Source: DASXUC01 sp036004445 | GTDB taxonomy: Bacteria; Sysuimicrobiota; Sysuimicrobiia; Sysuimicrobiales; Kaftiobacteriaceae | Reading direction: 5' to 3' | Assembly: GCA_036004445.1 (NCBI GenBank) | Contig: DASYRL010000051.1 | Location: forward strand, 1-64,000 | DNA length: 64,000 nt | Shown: positions 1-8,776 of the stretch, one piece after another | Position numbering within the stretch: the stretch's first letter is position 1 | Layout of the letters: the number at the start of each line of letters is the position of its first letter | Notes under the pieces: generated by a model | What the model was told of the DNA's origin: nothing | Databases searched by the model: none | What the model saw: only the letters and a program-made list of their open reading frames with translations | Made by a program: the position numbers and the translations under genes

Positions 1-454
1 GACGTCCTACGCTGTGCCCCTCTCACCTCGCGGCGTGCTGAGGCTCCGCCCTTCGCGACGCGGCCCTCGCGCACGGCGGCGACAACTCGCCGCCATGTCC
101 GCTCCGCGGCCCTCCACCAGCCCCATCCAGAAACCAGTTCCGTTCGTGGCAGGACCGATGTGAAAAAGCATGGCGGCGGCGGAGGGGGCGGCCACCGCGT
201 GGAGATGGGAGGGCGGCAACCATAGGGCAGGCCGTGAAGCGTGGGATCGCAGCACCGATGTTGCGGGGAGTGGGTACGGACCGTAGTGATCCGTAGCTAA
301 CGTTTGGCAGGCGCGCGCGTAAGGGAACGGGAGGCCTGCATGGTCAATCCGAGCCGCCCGACTCGCAGCGCGGTGGCCGCCCCCAAGTAGCCGCCCAGGG
401 GAGCGCCCCTCCACCAGACCTAATGGCGACGAGAACCTTCGGTTTGAACAGCCA
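1..454. other. No supported gene
   Basis: Reading frames are open on both strands in this GC-rich stretch, but none shows a recognisable domain, a convincing ribosome-binding site or a plausible amino-acid composition. I see no RNA gene and no strong repeat. It may be the flank of a gene lying left of the window. Confidence 0.5.
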
Positions 455-817
455 CTACATCGTTTTCGGCCTGGCCGACCAGATCCACCCGCCGAGCACG
501 ATGCTCAACACGATCGGGATGGCGGCCGTGCGCATGCCGAAGTCTCCTCGATACCACCCGTAGAGCGTGAGGAGCAGCGCGATCACCAATGAGACAACGA
601 CGGAATTCGCCAGACTTCCGTGCGCCATCGGATTCTGCGCAATCGCCCAGAGCACGACCCCGTATCCGAGCAACGCCGCGGCCAGAAACAGCGCCAGGCC
701 CGCGTCTTTGATCTCGTAGCCGAAGATGCTGCGGGCCAGCGCGGGGAAGAGAGCAGAAATGCCATAGAGCAGCGTGACGACGGCCGTGGCGAGAAGCGGT
801 GTTCGGAGCCTCTCCAT
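455..817 (-). CDS. Small four-helix integral membrane protein, unknown
   Basis: A 120-residue hydrophobic protein. Four likely membrane helices lie near residues 7-29, 37-60, 70-90 and 97-114, with a short basic C-terminal tail. The ATG at 817 is preferred over longer reading because GGAGGTG lies just upstream; the upstream extension is Arg-rich and unlike protein. No catalytic motif is seen. It stands alone, divergent from the amidase at about 0.9-1 kb, and the two probably share a regulatory gap. Family not recognised; the size and topology resemble small DUF-type inner-membrane proteins. Confidence 0.6.
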   Translation of the reverse strand: MERLRTPLLATAVVTLLYGISALFPALARSIFGYEIKDAGLALFLAAALLGYGVVLWAIAQNPMAHGSLANSVVVSLVIALLLTLYGWYRGDFGMRTAAIPIVLSIVLGGWIWSARPKTM

Positions 818-999
818 TGCACACACCTCCGTCTGAACGATGAAGTTGCAGACCAGTTTGTCGGCACGCTCGGGTTTCCTGCCCATCAGAGGAGTACTTC
901 GCACGAAGGATCCCGAAATCTCAGGACACGAACGCCACCGACCTGACCGCAACCGAAGCCGCGGCGCTGATCCGCGCCGGCGACCTGTCGCCGGCCGAA

Positions 1000-2256
1000 T
1001 TGGTCGAAGCTGCCCTTGCGCGCCTCGAGGCAGTGGAGCCGACGTTGAAGGCCTGGGTATTCGTCGATCGCGCCGGCGCGCTCACCCGCGCACGCATACT
1101 GAGCGACGAGGCCCGCGCCGGGACCTTCCGCGGCCCGCTGCACGGCATCCCCGCGGGCGTAAAGGACATCTTTCACGTCGAAGGGATGGTGACAACCGCG
1201 GGCGCGGGGTCCTTCGCCCACGTACGGGCGACCGAAGACGCGGCGAGTGTGGCGCGGCTGCGGCGCGCGGGCGCCATCATCCTCGGCAAAACGACTACGA
1301 CCGAATTCGCCTACCTGGATCCCACACCAACCACGAATCCCTGGAACCCAGAGCACACGCCGGGCGGGTCCTCCGCCGGCTCGGCGGCGGCCGTCGGCGC
1401 GCGCACGATTCCGCTGGCCCTAGGCTCCCAGACAATCGGCTCCACGCTGCGTCCGGCAGCGTACTGCGGGATCGTCGGATTCAAACCGACGCACGGCGCC
1501 ATCGCGGCGGACGGCGTCCACCCGCTGGCGCCGAGCCTCGACCACGTTGGCATCTTTTGCCGCAGCGTGGATGACGCCGCGCTCGCGTTCAGCGTCCTCG
1601 CCGGGGATGCGACCCGTGGCCGCGCGGCCGGACCATCCGCTCCTCCGCGGATCGGTCTGCTCAACGGATTCTTCTCGAGCCTCACAGATGGCCAGACGGC
1701 GTCGATGATCGTCCGCATCACGAGCATGGTGGAAACCGCAGGTGCGGTGATCTCGGATGTGTCGCTGCCGTCCAGTTTTTCCGGTGTCATCGAGGCCACG
1801 CACCTCACCGTCGAGGCTGAAGCGGCGGCCGTCCACGCGCCGAGATTCGCCGAGCACGGCAGGCATTACCGGCCCAAGATCCGGGCATTAATCGAACGGG
1901 GACAGCAGCGGACCGCCTCGGCGTACGCGCAGGCCCTGGAATTGCGCGGGCGGTTCCGCGCCGACATGGAGCGCGTGCTGGCGGCCGTCGATGTGCTGAT
2001 GATGCCGACCACGCCCGCGCCGGCGCCCAGGGGATTGGACTCGACCGGCGATCCACGCTTCTGCGCTCCGTGGAGTTTCGCCGGGCTGCCGGCGATCTCG
2101 CTGCCGTCTGGCCTGACGCCGGAGGGACTGCCGCTGGGGATTCAGCTGGTGGGAGGCCGAGGCGAGGAGACCACACTGCTGGCCGTGGCCCGCTGGTGCG
2201 AGCGCGTCATCGGATTCAACGCGACACTACGATTGGAGGGGCTCGTCGAATCATGA
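1000..2256 (+). CDS. Amidase signature family hydrolase (GatA-like)
   Basis: Amidase-signature enzyme hydrolysing a C-N amide bond. From the TTG at 1000 it has 418 residues. The catalytic Lys is at about residue 55 (GIPAGVKD), the cis-Ser lies in the GGSSAGSA loop (about 122-129), and the nucleophile Ser is near 148 in GSTLRPA, followed by CGIVGFKPTHG. The real N-terminus is uncertain: family-like sequence (DLTATEAAALIRAGDLSPAE) continues in frame upstream to about 934, but no ATG, GTG or TTG is found there before the stop at 841. The stop overlaps the next ATG (ATGA), so it is translationally coupled to the flavin oxidase. Likely a general carboxamide amidase; no glutaminyl-tRNA partner genes are present. 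Confidence 0.85.
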   Translation: MVEAALARLEAVEPTLKAWVFVDRAGALTRARILSDEARAGTFRGPLHGIPAGVKDIFHVEGMVTTAGAGSFAHVRATEDAASVARLRRAGAIILGKTTTTEFAYLDPTPTTNPWNPEHTPGGSSAGSAAAVGARTIPLALGSQTIGSTLRPAAYCGIVGFKPTHGAIAADGVHPLAPSLDHVGIFCRSVDDAALAFSVLAGDATRGRAAGPSAPPRIGLLNGFFSSLTDGQTASMIVRITSMVETAGAVISDVSLPSSFSGVIEATHLTVEAEAAAVHAPRFAEHGRHYRPKIRALIERGQQRTASAYAQALELRGRFRADMERVLAAVDVLMMPTTPAPAPRGLDSTGDPRFCAPWSFAGLPAISLPSGLTPEGLPLGIQLVGGRGEETTLLAVARWCERVIGFNATLRLEGLVES

Positions 2257-3668
2257 ATTATCTGCAGATGGCAACGCACGGCCTGGGCGACCCGGCCGGA
2301 CGGCCGAAGAAGGTGGCGGTCGTCGGCGCCGGCATGGCCGGCCTGATCGCAGCCTACGAACTCCTCCGCGCCGGACACGAGCCCATTGTGCTCGAGGGAC
2401 AGGCGCGCGTCGGCGGCCGCGTCCAGACGATCCGCGAGCCGTTCGCCCCCGGGCTGCACGCGGAGGCGGGCGCCATGCGGATCCCCCAGGCCCATTCGCT
2501 GACGATGGCCTACGTCGAACGCTTCGAGCTGACGACCGCGCCGTTTACGATGGGAAACCCCAAGGCCTTCTATTACATCGGGGGGAGGCGGTTCCGCATC
2601 GAGGAGGTCGACGAGGACCCGGACTGCCTGGCGTTCGACCTCGCCGAGCATGAAGCCGGCAAGACCATCGCCCAGCTGTGGGCCGACGCGCTGGCCCCGA
2701 TCGTGGCGAAACTCGAGGCCGAGGGCGACGCCGCCTGGCCCGAGATCACCGCGGCGCACGACCAGTATTCGGTCCGCGAGTTCCTCGAGGCCCATCATTG
2801 GTCGGAAGCGGCGATCGAGCTCTTCGGTCTGCTGTGGAACCAGGAAGCGCTGCTCAACTCGTCGTTTCTGGAACTCCTGCGGGAAGAGGCCGGCAACTTC
2901 TATACCAACATGGCGCAGATCGACGGCGGGATGGACCGCCTCCCCCGCGCGCTGGCAGCGGCCCTGGGCGACCGGATTAAACTGAACACGAAGATGATCG
3001 CCATCGACCAGACGCAGGATCAGGTCATCATCCACTGCCAGACGCCGGCCGGCCGGACGCAGGTCAGTGCGGATTACACCATCATCGCGGTCCCCTTCCC
3101 GGTCCTCCGCCACGTCGAGGTCCTGAAACCGTTCTCCCGGCCCAAGCAGCGCGCGATCCGCCAGCTGCACTACGACGCATCGGCCAAGATCTTCGTCCAG
3201 TGCCGCCGAAGGTTTTGGGAAGAAGACGAAGGCATCTTCGGCGGCGGGACGATCACCGACCTCGCCGTGCGGAACATCTACTATCCCGAGCACGGCCGGG
3301 AGACCGGCCGCGGCGTGCTGCTGGCCAGCTACACCTGGTCGGAGGACGCCCAGCGCTGGGGCTCGCTGCCGCCGGAGGAGCGCATCACCCAGGCGCTGGA
3401 GGACGTGGCCCAGATCCATCCCCAGATCATGGAGACGTTCGAGGTCGGCGCCTCAAAGATGTGGCACGATGACGAATTCGCCGGCGGGGCCTTCGCGCTG
3501 TTCGATCCCGGGCAGCAGAGCCTGCTCCACGACCACATCGTGGCGCCGGAAGGACGCATCCACTTCGCCGGCGAGCACACGTCGCTCACGCACGCGTGGA
3601 TCCAGGGCGCCATCGAGTCCGGCCTGCGCGCGGCGGCGGAGGTCCACGGCGCGGCCTCGCGCGGGTAA
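2253..3668 (+). CDS. FAD-dependent amine oxidase (monoamine / L-amino-acid oxidase family)
   Basis: A 471-residue flavoprotein. The Rossmann dinucleotide-binding motif VAVVGAGMAGLIAAYELL is at residues 21-38, followed by the GG-doublet region VGGRVQT at about 53-59. The C-terminal FAD contact IHFAGEHTS is near 435. This arrangement is typical of amine oxidases that deaminate amino acids or amines to imines. The ATG at 2253 overlaps the amidase stop, so it was chosen over an in-frame opening at 2070 inside the amidase gene. The neighbours (amidase upstream, peptide-type transporter downstream) suggest it oxidises an imported or amidase-released amine or amino acid. The exact substrate cannot be read. 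Confidence 0.85.
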   Translation: MNYLQMATHGLGDPAGRPKKVAVVGAGMAGLIAAYELLRAGHEPIVLEGQARVGGRVQTIREPFAPGLHAEAGAMRIPQAHSLTMAYVERFELTTAPFTMGNPKAFYYIGGRRFRIEEVDEDPDCLAFDLAEHEAGKTIAQLWADALAPIVAKLEAEGDAAWPEITAAHDQYSVREFLEAHHWSEAAIELFGLLWNQEALLNSSFLELLREEAGNFYTNMAQIDGGMDRLPRALAAALGDRIKLNTKMIAIDQTQDQVIIHCQTPAGRTQVSADYTIIAVPFPVLRHVEVLKPFSRPKQRAIRQLHYDASAKIFVQCRRRFWEEDEGIFGGGTITDLAVRNIYYPEHGRETGRGVLLASYTWSEDAQRWGSLPPEERITQALEDVAQIHPQIMETFEVGASKMWHDDEFAGGAFALFDPGQQSLLHDHIVAPEGRIHFAGEHTSLTHAWIQGAIESGLRAAAEVHGAASRG

Positions 3669-3671
3669 CCG

Positions 3672-3689
3672 CCGGCCCTGAAGGGCCGG
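3672..3689. repeat. GC-rich hairpin between oxidase and binding-protein genes
   Basis: Perfect 8-bp arms CCGGCCCT and AGGGCCGG separated by GA, four bases after the oxidase stop. No T-tract follows, so it is more likely an mRNA-processing or stability element than a strong terminator. Confidence 0.45.
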
Positions 3690-3749
3690 TGCCGCCGGGG
3701 GCGAAGCCCACAGCTGAGTCCATCCCACACCATCAAAGGGGGAACACAC

Positions 3750-5309
3750 ATGTCCAGCCGGCATGCGCTGGTCATCGGCCTGTTGGTCCTCACGCTCGTC
3801 CTGCCGGCCGCGGCGGCCGCGCCGCCCAGCAGGGTTCCGGCCAACGTGCTGGTCTTCGGCGGCGTCATTTCCGACTCGATCAGCCTCGACCCGGCGGAGG
3901 CGTTCGAGTTTGCCAGCGTCTGGGTGGCGAATCAGATCTACGACACCCTGGTCGATTTCAGCCGGGATTTCACCCGCGCCGTGCCCAAAGCCGCGGCCTC
4001 ATGGACGGCATCGGCGGACCTGACCACCTACACCTTCCGGCTGCGCCCCGGGATGCGGTTCCATAGCGGCAACCCCGTGACCGCGGGCGCGGTGGAATTC
4101 TCGATCCGCCGGGCCCACCGGCTGAAGCTCTCCCCGTCGTTCATCGTCACCGACTTCATCAAAGCGCCGGAGGACGTGGCGGCGACCGCCCCCGACACCG
4201 TCCGCGTACGGTTCAGCCAGGCCATGCCCGAAGTCCTGATGGCCTCGGTGCTGGCCAATGCGGTCACCGGCATCGTCGACCCCGCAGTGGTGCAGCGGAA
4301 CGCGACGCCCGCGGATCCCCTGGCCAACAAGTGGATGGCCGATCATGACGCCGGGTCCGGAGCCTACGAGCTGATCGGCTGGAGCCGCAACCTGAAGATT
4401 GAACTCAAGGCGTTCGACAACTACTGGCGCGGCCGGCCGCCGATGGGCCGCGTGTTCATCCAGGAGATCCTCGAACCCACTGCGCAGCTGTTGGCCCTTC
4501 AGCGAGGCGATATCGACGTCGCGTTGAGTCTCCTGCCCTCTCAGGTGGCGCAGTTGACGCCCCAGTCGGGATTCATCGTCAAGAAGACCCCGACGTTCTC
4601 CATCCGCTACCTGGCGATGAACGTCGGCTACGAACCGTTCCGCAGCCGGCAGGTGCGCACCGCAATCAAGTTCGCCATCGATTACGAGGCTATTAAGGGA
4701 ATTTTCGAAAACGCGATCGAGGTTGGGGAGACGATCGTGCCGGCCGGGATGTTCGGGCACCTGCCCGACCGGCCGTACAGCAAGAACCTCGACCGCGCCC
4801 GCGCCCTGATGCGCGAGGCCGGACTGGAGCGCGGCTTCAACGCGGAGCTCATCGTGTCCACCGAGATCCCACTGCCAGACGTCGCCGCCAAGATCAAAGA
4901 AGATCTGGCGCAGATCGGGATCAACGTCGACGTCAAAGTGCTGCGCAGCGCGGACGTGACGTCCACGTACCGCGCGCGGACGCATCAGTTCGTGATCGCC
5001 CGCTGGGGCGCTGACTATCCGGACCCGGACAACCTGGCCAAGGCCTTCGCCGACTTCGACAGCCGCGTGCTGGCCTTCCGGAACCAGTGGGACCATCCGG
5101 TGAAACAGGTCGTCCAGGCCGCGGTGAAAGAGCGCGACCAGGCCAGACGGGCCGCCATGTACCGCGACATCCAGAAGGTCGTGCTCGACGAGGGACCGTA
5201 TGTCATCTTTGCCTACCCGCTGCGGCAGATCGGCATGCGGGCCAACGTCAGGGGCGTGGATCCGTCGCCGCTAAACATCACGTACGATTTCTCCAACGCG
5301 TCCAAGTAG
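3750..5309 (+). CDS. ABC transporter substrate-binding protein, family 5 (DppA/OppA-like)
   Basis: A 519-residue periplasmic solute receptor for a peptide, nickel or opine-type importer. The Sec signal peptide is near residues 1-27 (basic start, hydrophobic core ending LPAAAAA) and has no lipobox Cys. The SBP_bac_5 fold follows (DSISLDPAEAFEF, SWTASADLTTYTFRLRPGMRF, later VRTAIKFAIDYEAI). AAAGGGGG precedes the ATG. It is followed by a strong stem-loop and then dppB- and dppC-like permease genes, but no ATPase gene. The adjacent amidase and amine oxidase suggest amides, amines or short peptides as ligand. Confidence 0.9.
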   Translation: MSSRHALVIGLLVLTLVLPAAAAAPPSRVPANVLVFGGVISDSISLDPAEAFEFASVWVANQIYDTLVDFSRDFTRAVPKAAASWTASADLTTYTFRLRPGMRFHSGNPVTAGAVEFSIRRAHRLKLSPSFIVTDFIKAPEDVAATAPDTVRVRFSQAMPEVLMASVLANAVTGIVDPAVVQRNATPADPLANKWMADHDAGSGAYELIGWSRNLKIELKAFDNYWRGRPPMGRVFIQEILEPTAQLLALQRGDIDVALSLLPSQVAQLTPQSGFIVKKTPTFSIRYLAMNVGYEPFRSRQVRTAIKFAIDYEAIKGIFENAIEVGETIVPAGMFGHLPDRPYSKNLDRARALMREAGLERGFNAELIVSTEIPLPDVAAKIKEDLAQIGINVDVKVLRSADVTSTYRARTHQFVIARWGADYPDPDNLAKAFADFDSRVLAFRNQWDHPVKQVVQAAVKERDQARRAAMYRDIQKVVLDEGPYVIFAYPLRQIGMRANVRGVDPSPLNITYDFSNASK

Positions 5310-5315
5310 CACCCG

Positions 5316-5347
5316 AGGAGGGAGCGGGCCGGGACCCGCTCCCTCCT
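5316..5347 (+). repeat. Stem-loop between binding-protein and permease genes
   Basis: Perfect 13-bp arms (5316-5328 and 5335-5347) with a 6-base loop, followed after three bases by TTTT. This could be a partial terminator or a 3' stabiliser that gives more binding protein than permease. Analogous hairpins follow the other two binding-protein genes in the window. Confidence 0.6.
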
Positions 5348-5358
5348 GACCTTTTGCG

Positions 5359-6366
5359 ATGTGGTCCTATCTGGTCCGGCGGTTGCTGCTTGCGTCGGTG
5401 GCCATCGCCGGCGTGCTGGTCATCGTGTTCTTCCTCTCCCACGTCATCCCCGGGGATCCGGTCGGCGCCATCCTCGGTCCCCAGGCGCCGCAGGACCTCA
5501 TCGACGACCTCCGCCAGCGCTACGGGCTGGACCGCCCGCTCTACGAGCAGTTTGTCCGCTTCGTGGAACGGCTGGCTCACGGCGACCTGGGCACGTCGCT
5601 GGCTACGAAACGGCCGGTGATCCGGGACCTGATCGAGTTCTTCCCGGCGACGATCGAGCTCGCGACGGCGTCGATCCTCCTTGGCGTGGTGGTGGGCGTC
5701 AGCGTCGGCGTCATCTCAGCGGTCACTCACGGCAGGTGGATCGACCATGCGGTGCGCTTCTTCTCGCTCATCGGCCTGTCGATGCCGGTCTTCTGGCTCG
5801 GGCTCATCCTGCTGTACATCTTCTACTTCAAGTTTGGCCTGCTGCCGGGCCCCGGCCAGCTCGACGTGTTCCTCACGCGGCCGCCGTTTGTCACGGGCAT
5901 GGTCCTGGTGGACTCGCTCATCGCGCGAGACTTCGACACGTTCGGCAACGCCATCCACCATCTCTGGCTGCCGGCGATCGTACTCGGGTCGCACGCGCTG
6001 GTGGGCATCGCGCGTATTACCAGGGCCAGCATGCTCGAAGTGCTCGGGTTGGACTACATCAAGGTCGCGCGGGCGAAGGGCCTGGCGGAGCGCACCGTCG
6101 TGTTCAAGCATGCACTGCGCAACGCGCTGCTGCCGATCATCACGGTCATTGGCATCTACTATGGCGGGCTGCTCGAGGGCGCCGTCCTCACCGAGACGGT
6201 GTTTTCGTGGCCGGGGCTGGGCCGGTATGCGACCAGCGCGATCCTCTCGCAGGATTTCGCGGCAATCATGGGGGTCACGATTCTCATTGCGCTGATCTTC
6301 TCGCTGGCCAACCTGGTGGTCGACCTCGCCTATGGGATCCTCAACCCCAAGATCCGCTATGAGTAG
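5359..6366 (+). CDS. ABC transporter permease, DppB type
   Basis: A 335-residue inner-membrane permease. The first helix is near residues 9-30, the GDP loop (HVIPGDPVGAILG) follows, and the remaining helices span about 100-320. The EAA loop (IKVARAKGLAERTVVFKHALRNALLP) that contacts the ATPase is present, as is the typical C-terminal YGILNPKIRYE. It is paired with the DppC-type gene, whose ATG lies inside its last codons (8-base overlap). Known role of the family: the channel half for oligopeptide-like solutes. Confidence 0.93.
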   Translation: MWSYLVRRLLLASVAIAGVLVIVFFLSHVIPGDPVGAILGPQAPQDLIDDLRQRYGLDRPLYEQFVRFVERLAHGDLGTSLATKRPVIRDLIEFFPATIELATASILLGVVVGVSVGVISAVTHGRWIDHAVRFFSLIGLSMPVFWLGLILLYIFYFKFGLLPGPGQLDVFLTRPPFVTGMVLVDSLIARDFDTFGNAIHHLWLPAIVLGSHALVGIARITRASMLEVLGLDYIKVARAKGLAERTVVFKHALRNALLPIITVIGIYYGGLLEGAVLTETVFSWPGLGRYATSAILSQDFAAIMGVTILIALIFSLANLVVDLAYGILNPKIRYE

Positions 6367-7264
6367 GACGGCGACGACGGACGCGGCCCTGCTCGCCCAG
6401 GGCGCCAGGGATCGGGCCCGCACCCGCAGCCTGATGTGGCGGACGCTGCGCAATCCCCTCTCGATGATCGGGATGATCATCATCGGGCTGCTCGTCCTGG
6501 TCGCGGCCGCCGCGCCGCTGATTGCGACCGAGGATCCCCTGCAGACGAACGTCGCCGAGCGGCTGGCTCCGCCCAGCCGGGCGCACTTCTTCGGCACCGA
6601 CACCCTGGGGCGGGACATCTTCAGCCGTGTGATCTACGGGTCCCGCATCTCGCTGCGGATTGCGATCCTCACCGCGGTGATCGCGACCGTCATCGGCGCC
6701 CCGGTCGGCATCGTCGCCGGCTATTTCCGCGGCCGGCTCGACGACATCGCGATGCGCGTGACCGACATGTTCATGGCGTTCCCCCGGCTCATCCTGGCGA
6801 TGGCGATCGCGGCCGCGCTGCGGCCGACGCTGGAGAACGTGGTGATCGCGATCTCGCTGGCCGCGTGGCCGGCCTACGCCCGGCTCGCCCGCAGCATGAC
6901 GCTGGGGCTGCGGGAGGAGAATTTCGTCGAGGCGGCCCGGGCGCTGGGCGCCAGCCCGCCGCGTATCCTGGCCCGCCACGTGCTGCCGGGGGTGATGAGT
7001 CCCCTCATCATCCAGATCAGTCTGGACATGGGGGGCATCATCCTCACCGCCGCCGGGCTCGGGTTCATCGGCTTCGGCGCGCAACCCCCGACGCCCGAGT
7101 GGGGGGTGATGATCTCGGAGGGCCGGAACTACATCACGACCCAGTGGTGGGTCTCCACGTTCCCCGGCATCGCGATCGCGCTCACCGTGCTTGGCTTCAA
7201 CCTGCTGGGGGACGGCGTGCGGGACGTGCTGGATCCCCGGCTGCGGGGCCGCATCGGCGCATGA
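6359..7264 (+). CDS. ABC transporter permease, DppC type
   Basis: A 301-residue permease with an N-terminal cytosolic segment, a first helix near 40-60, the conserved FFGTDTLGRDIFSRVIYG periplasmic segment, the EAA loop (ENFVEAARALGASPPRILARHVLPG) and the C-terminal NLLGDGVRDVLDPRLRG hallmark. ATG 6359 (MSRTATT) is preferred to ATG 6332 because it fits the small overlap with dppB. No dppD or dppF ATPase follows; LemA and protease genes come next. The transporter therefore needs ATPases encoded elsewhere. Confidence 0.93.
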   Translation: MSRTATTDAALLAQGARDRARTRSLMWRTLRNPLSMIGMIIIGLLVLVAAAAPLIATEDPLQTNVAERLAPPSRAHFFGTDTLGRDIFSRVIYGSRISLRIAILTAVIATVIGAPVGIVAGYFRGRLDDIAMRVTDMFMAFPRLILAMAIAAALRPTLENVVIAISLAAWPAYARLARSMTLGLREENFVEAARALGASPPRILARHVLPGVMSPLIIQISLDMGGIILTAAGLGFIGFGAQPPTPEWGVMISEGRNYITTQWWVSTFPGIAIALTVLGFNLLGDGVRDVLDPRLRGRIGA

Positions 7265-7282
7265 GAGGAGTTGGCCGCTAAG

Positions 7283-7834
7283 ATGAGCGCAACAGGCTAC
7301 GTCATCACCCTGGTTGTCATCCTGCTGCTGTGGTTCGTCCTCCTGTACAACGGCCTGGTGAAGTGGCGCAATACCGTCCAGAGCGCGTGGGCGCAGATCG
7401 ACGTCCAGTTGAAGCGGCGGTACGACCTCATCCCCAACCTCGTCGACACCGTTCGGGCCTACGCCAAGCACGAGCGGGAGCTCTTCGAAACGATCGCCCG
7501 GGTCCGCGCGGAGGCCTTGACCGCGGGCAACCCGCGCGACGTGGCCGGCGCGGAAATGCGACTGGCACCGGCGATCCGCTCCCTCTTTGCCGTCGCCGAA
7601 GCCTACCCTCAGCTGAAGGCCGACCAGAACTTCCGCGACCTGATGGAAGAGCTCACGGCGACCGAAAACAAGGTGGCCTTCGCGCGGCAGTACTACAATG
7701 ACTCGGTCCGAGTCTACAACACCAAGATCCAGCAGTTTCCCGCGGCCCTCATCGCGGGCCCGCTGCACTTCCTGCCGGCAGACTACCTGGAGGTCGATGC
7801 GGTGCAGCGCGAAGTCCAGCAGGTGAAGTTCTAA
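7283..7834 (+). CDS. lemA: LemA family membrane protein
   Basis: 183 residues: one N-terminal membrane helix (about 5-25) and then the helical LemA domain (GLVKWRNTVQSAWAQIDVQLKRRYDLIPNLVDTV and the Asn-Lys-Val-Ala-Phe-Ala-Arg-Gln-Tyr-Tyr-Asn segment). AGGAG lies 12 bases before ATG 7283; the TTG at 7271 sits directly on the AGGAG and is less likely. It is followed after one base by an HtpX-type protease, a pairing seen in many bacteria. The role in the cell envelope is not well defined. Confidence 0.92.
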   Translation: MSATGYVITLVVILLLWFVLLYNGLVKWRNTVQSAWAQIDVQLKRRYDLIPNLVDTVRAYAKHERELFETIARVRAEALTAGNPRDVAGAEMRLAPAIRSLFAVAEAYPQLKADQNFRDLMEELTATENKVAFARQYYNDSVRVYNTKIQQFPAALIAGPLHFLPADYLEVDAVQREVQQVKF

Positions 7835-7835
7835 C

Positions 7836-8771
7836 GTGGCCGGCGCAGCCGACGATCTGCACCTGCAGCAGCGCATCGACCGCAACGTCTACGCGACAGT
7901 AGCGTGGATGGTCGCCATCGTCGTGCTGTCCACTGCGACGGCGTATTTGTTGGGACTGATCTGGGACGTTGGGTTCCCCGCCGCGGTCATCGGATTCTTC
8001 GTCGCCACCTTCTCCGCGATGACCGCGTACTTCGCCGGCGATCAGCTGGTGCTCGGACTGCTGCGTGCCCGGCCCGCCGATCGCGCGCAGCACCGCGAGC
8101 TCATCAACGTGGCCGAGGAGATGGCAATCGCCGCCGGACTGCCGGTCCCACGGGTCTACGTCATCGACTCACCGGCGTCCAATGCGCTGGCCACGGGGCG
8201 TGATCCGCGGACCGCTTCGATCGCCGTGACGTCCGGGCTGCTCGAAGTCCTCAACCGCAGCGAGCTCCAGGCGGTAGTCGCGCACGAGATGTCTCACATC
8301 CGCCAGCGGGATACGCTCTACGCCGTCGTACTCGCGATCCTCGTCGGGGGGATCGTGATCATGACCGACGTGTTCTGGCGCACCCGCGCCGGGGGCTTCC
8401 GCGGCTCCCGGGGTAATTCGGACTCGAGGGCTCAGGCGGCGATCCTTGTCGTGGGGCTGCTCCTGGCGATCCTGGCGCCGATTTTGGCCAAGATCATCCA
8501 GATGGCGGTGTCGCGCCAGCGCGAGTATCTGGCCGATCTCGGCGGCGCCGACCTCACTCGAAACCCGGGGGCCCTGGCCGATGCCCTCGAGAAGATCGCC
8601 AAAGATCCCGATCGCCTGGATATCGCCAACCGGGGAGTGCAGCACCTTTTCGTGCTGAACCCGGTCAACCCGCTGTCGGAAGGAGAAGGAACGTTCGGCA
8701 AGCTGCTCAACACCCATCCTCCCATCCACGAGCGGATCCGGATTCTGCGGGCGCTGGCGCACAGCCGGTAG
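7836..8771 (+). CDS. htpX: HtpX-like M48 membrane metalloprotease
   Basis: 311 residues from a GTG start. Two helices at about 25-75 are followed by the cytosolic protease domain with the zinc motif HEMSH (150-154), a further pair of helices near 160-210, and the third ligand Glu in SRQREYLADLGGADLTRNP near 227-230. The VYVIDSPASNALATGRDP segment is characteristic of HtpX. HtpX proteases clear misfolded membrane proteins. It lies one base after lemA and before an unknown gene, so it is probably co-transcribed with both. Confidence 0.92.
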   Translation: MAGAADDLHLQQRIDRNVYATVAWMVAIVVLSTATAYLLGLIWDVGFPAAVIGFFVATFSAMTAYFAGDQLVLGLLRARPADRAQHRELINVAEEMAIAAGLPVPRVYVIDSPASNALATGRDPRTASIAVTSGLLEVLNRSELQAVVAHEMSHIRQRDTLYAVVLAILVGGIVIMTDVFWRTRAGGFRGSRGNSDSRAQAAILVVGLLLAILAPILAKIIQMAVSRQREYLADLGGADLTRNPGALADALEKIAKDPDRLDIANRGVQHLFVLNPVNPLSEGEGTFGKLLNTHPPIHERIRILRALAHSR

Positions 8772-8776
8772 ATCCG

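Noticed and set aside
7..414. 135-codon leftward ORF at the window start
   Set aside because: No motif, no ribosome site, composition typical of a GC-rich non-coding frame.
6341..7885. 514-codon leftward ORF opposite dppC and lemA
   Set aside because: Antisense of two well-supported genes; composition is dominated by Arg, Gly and Asp.
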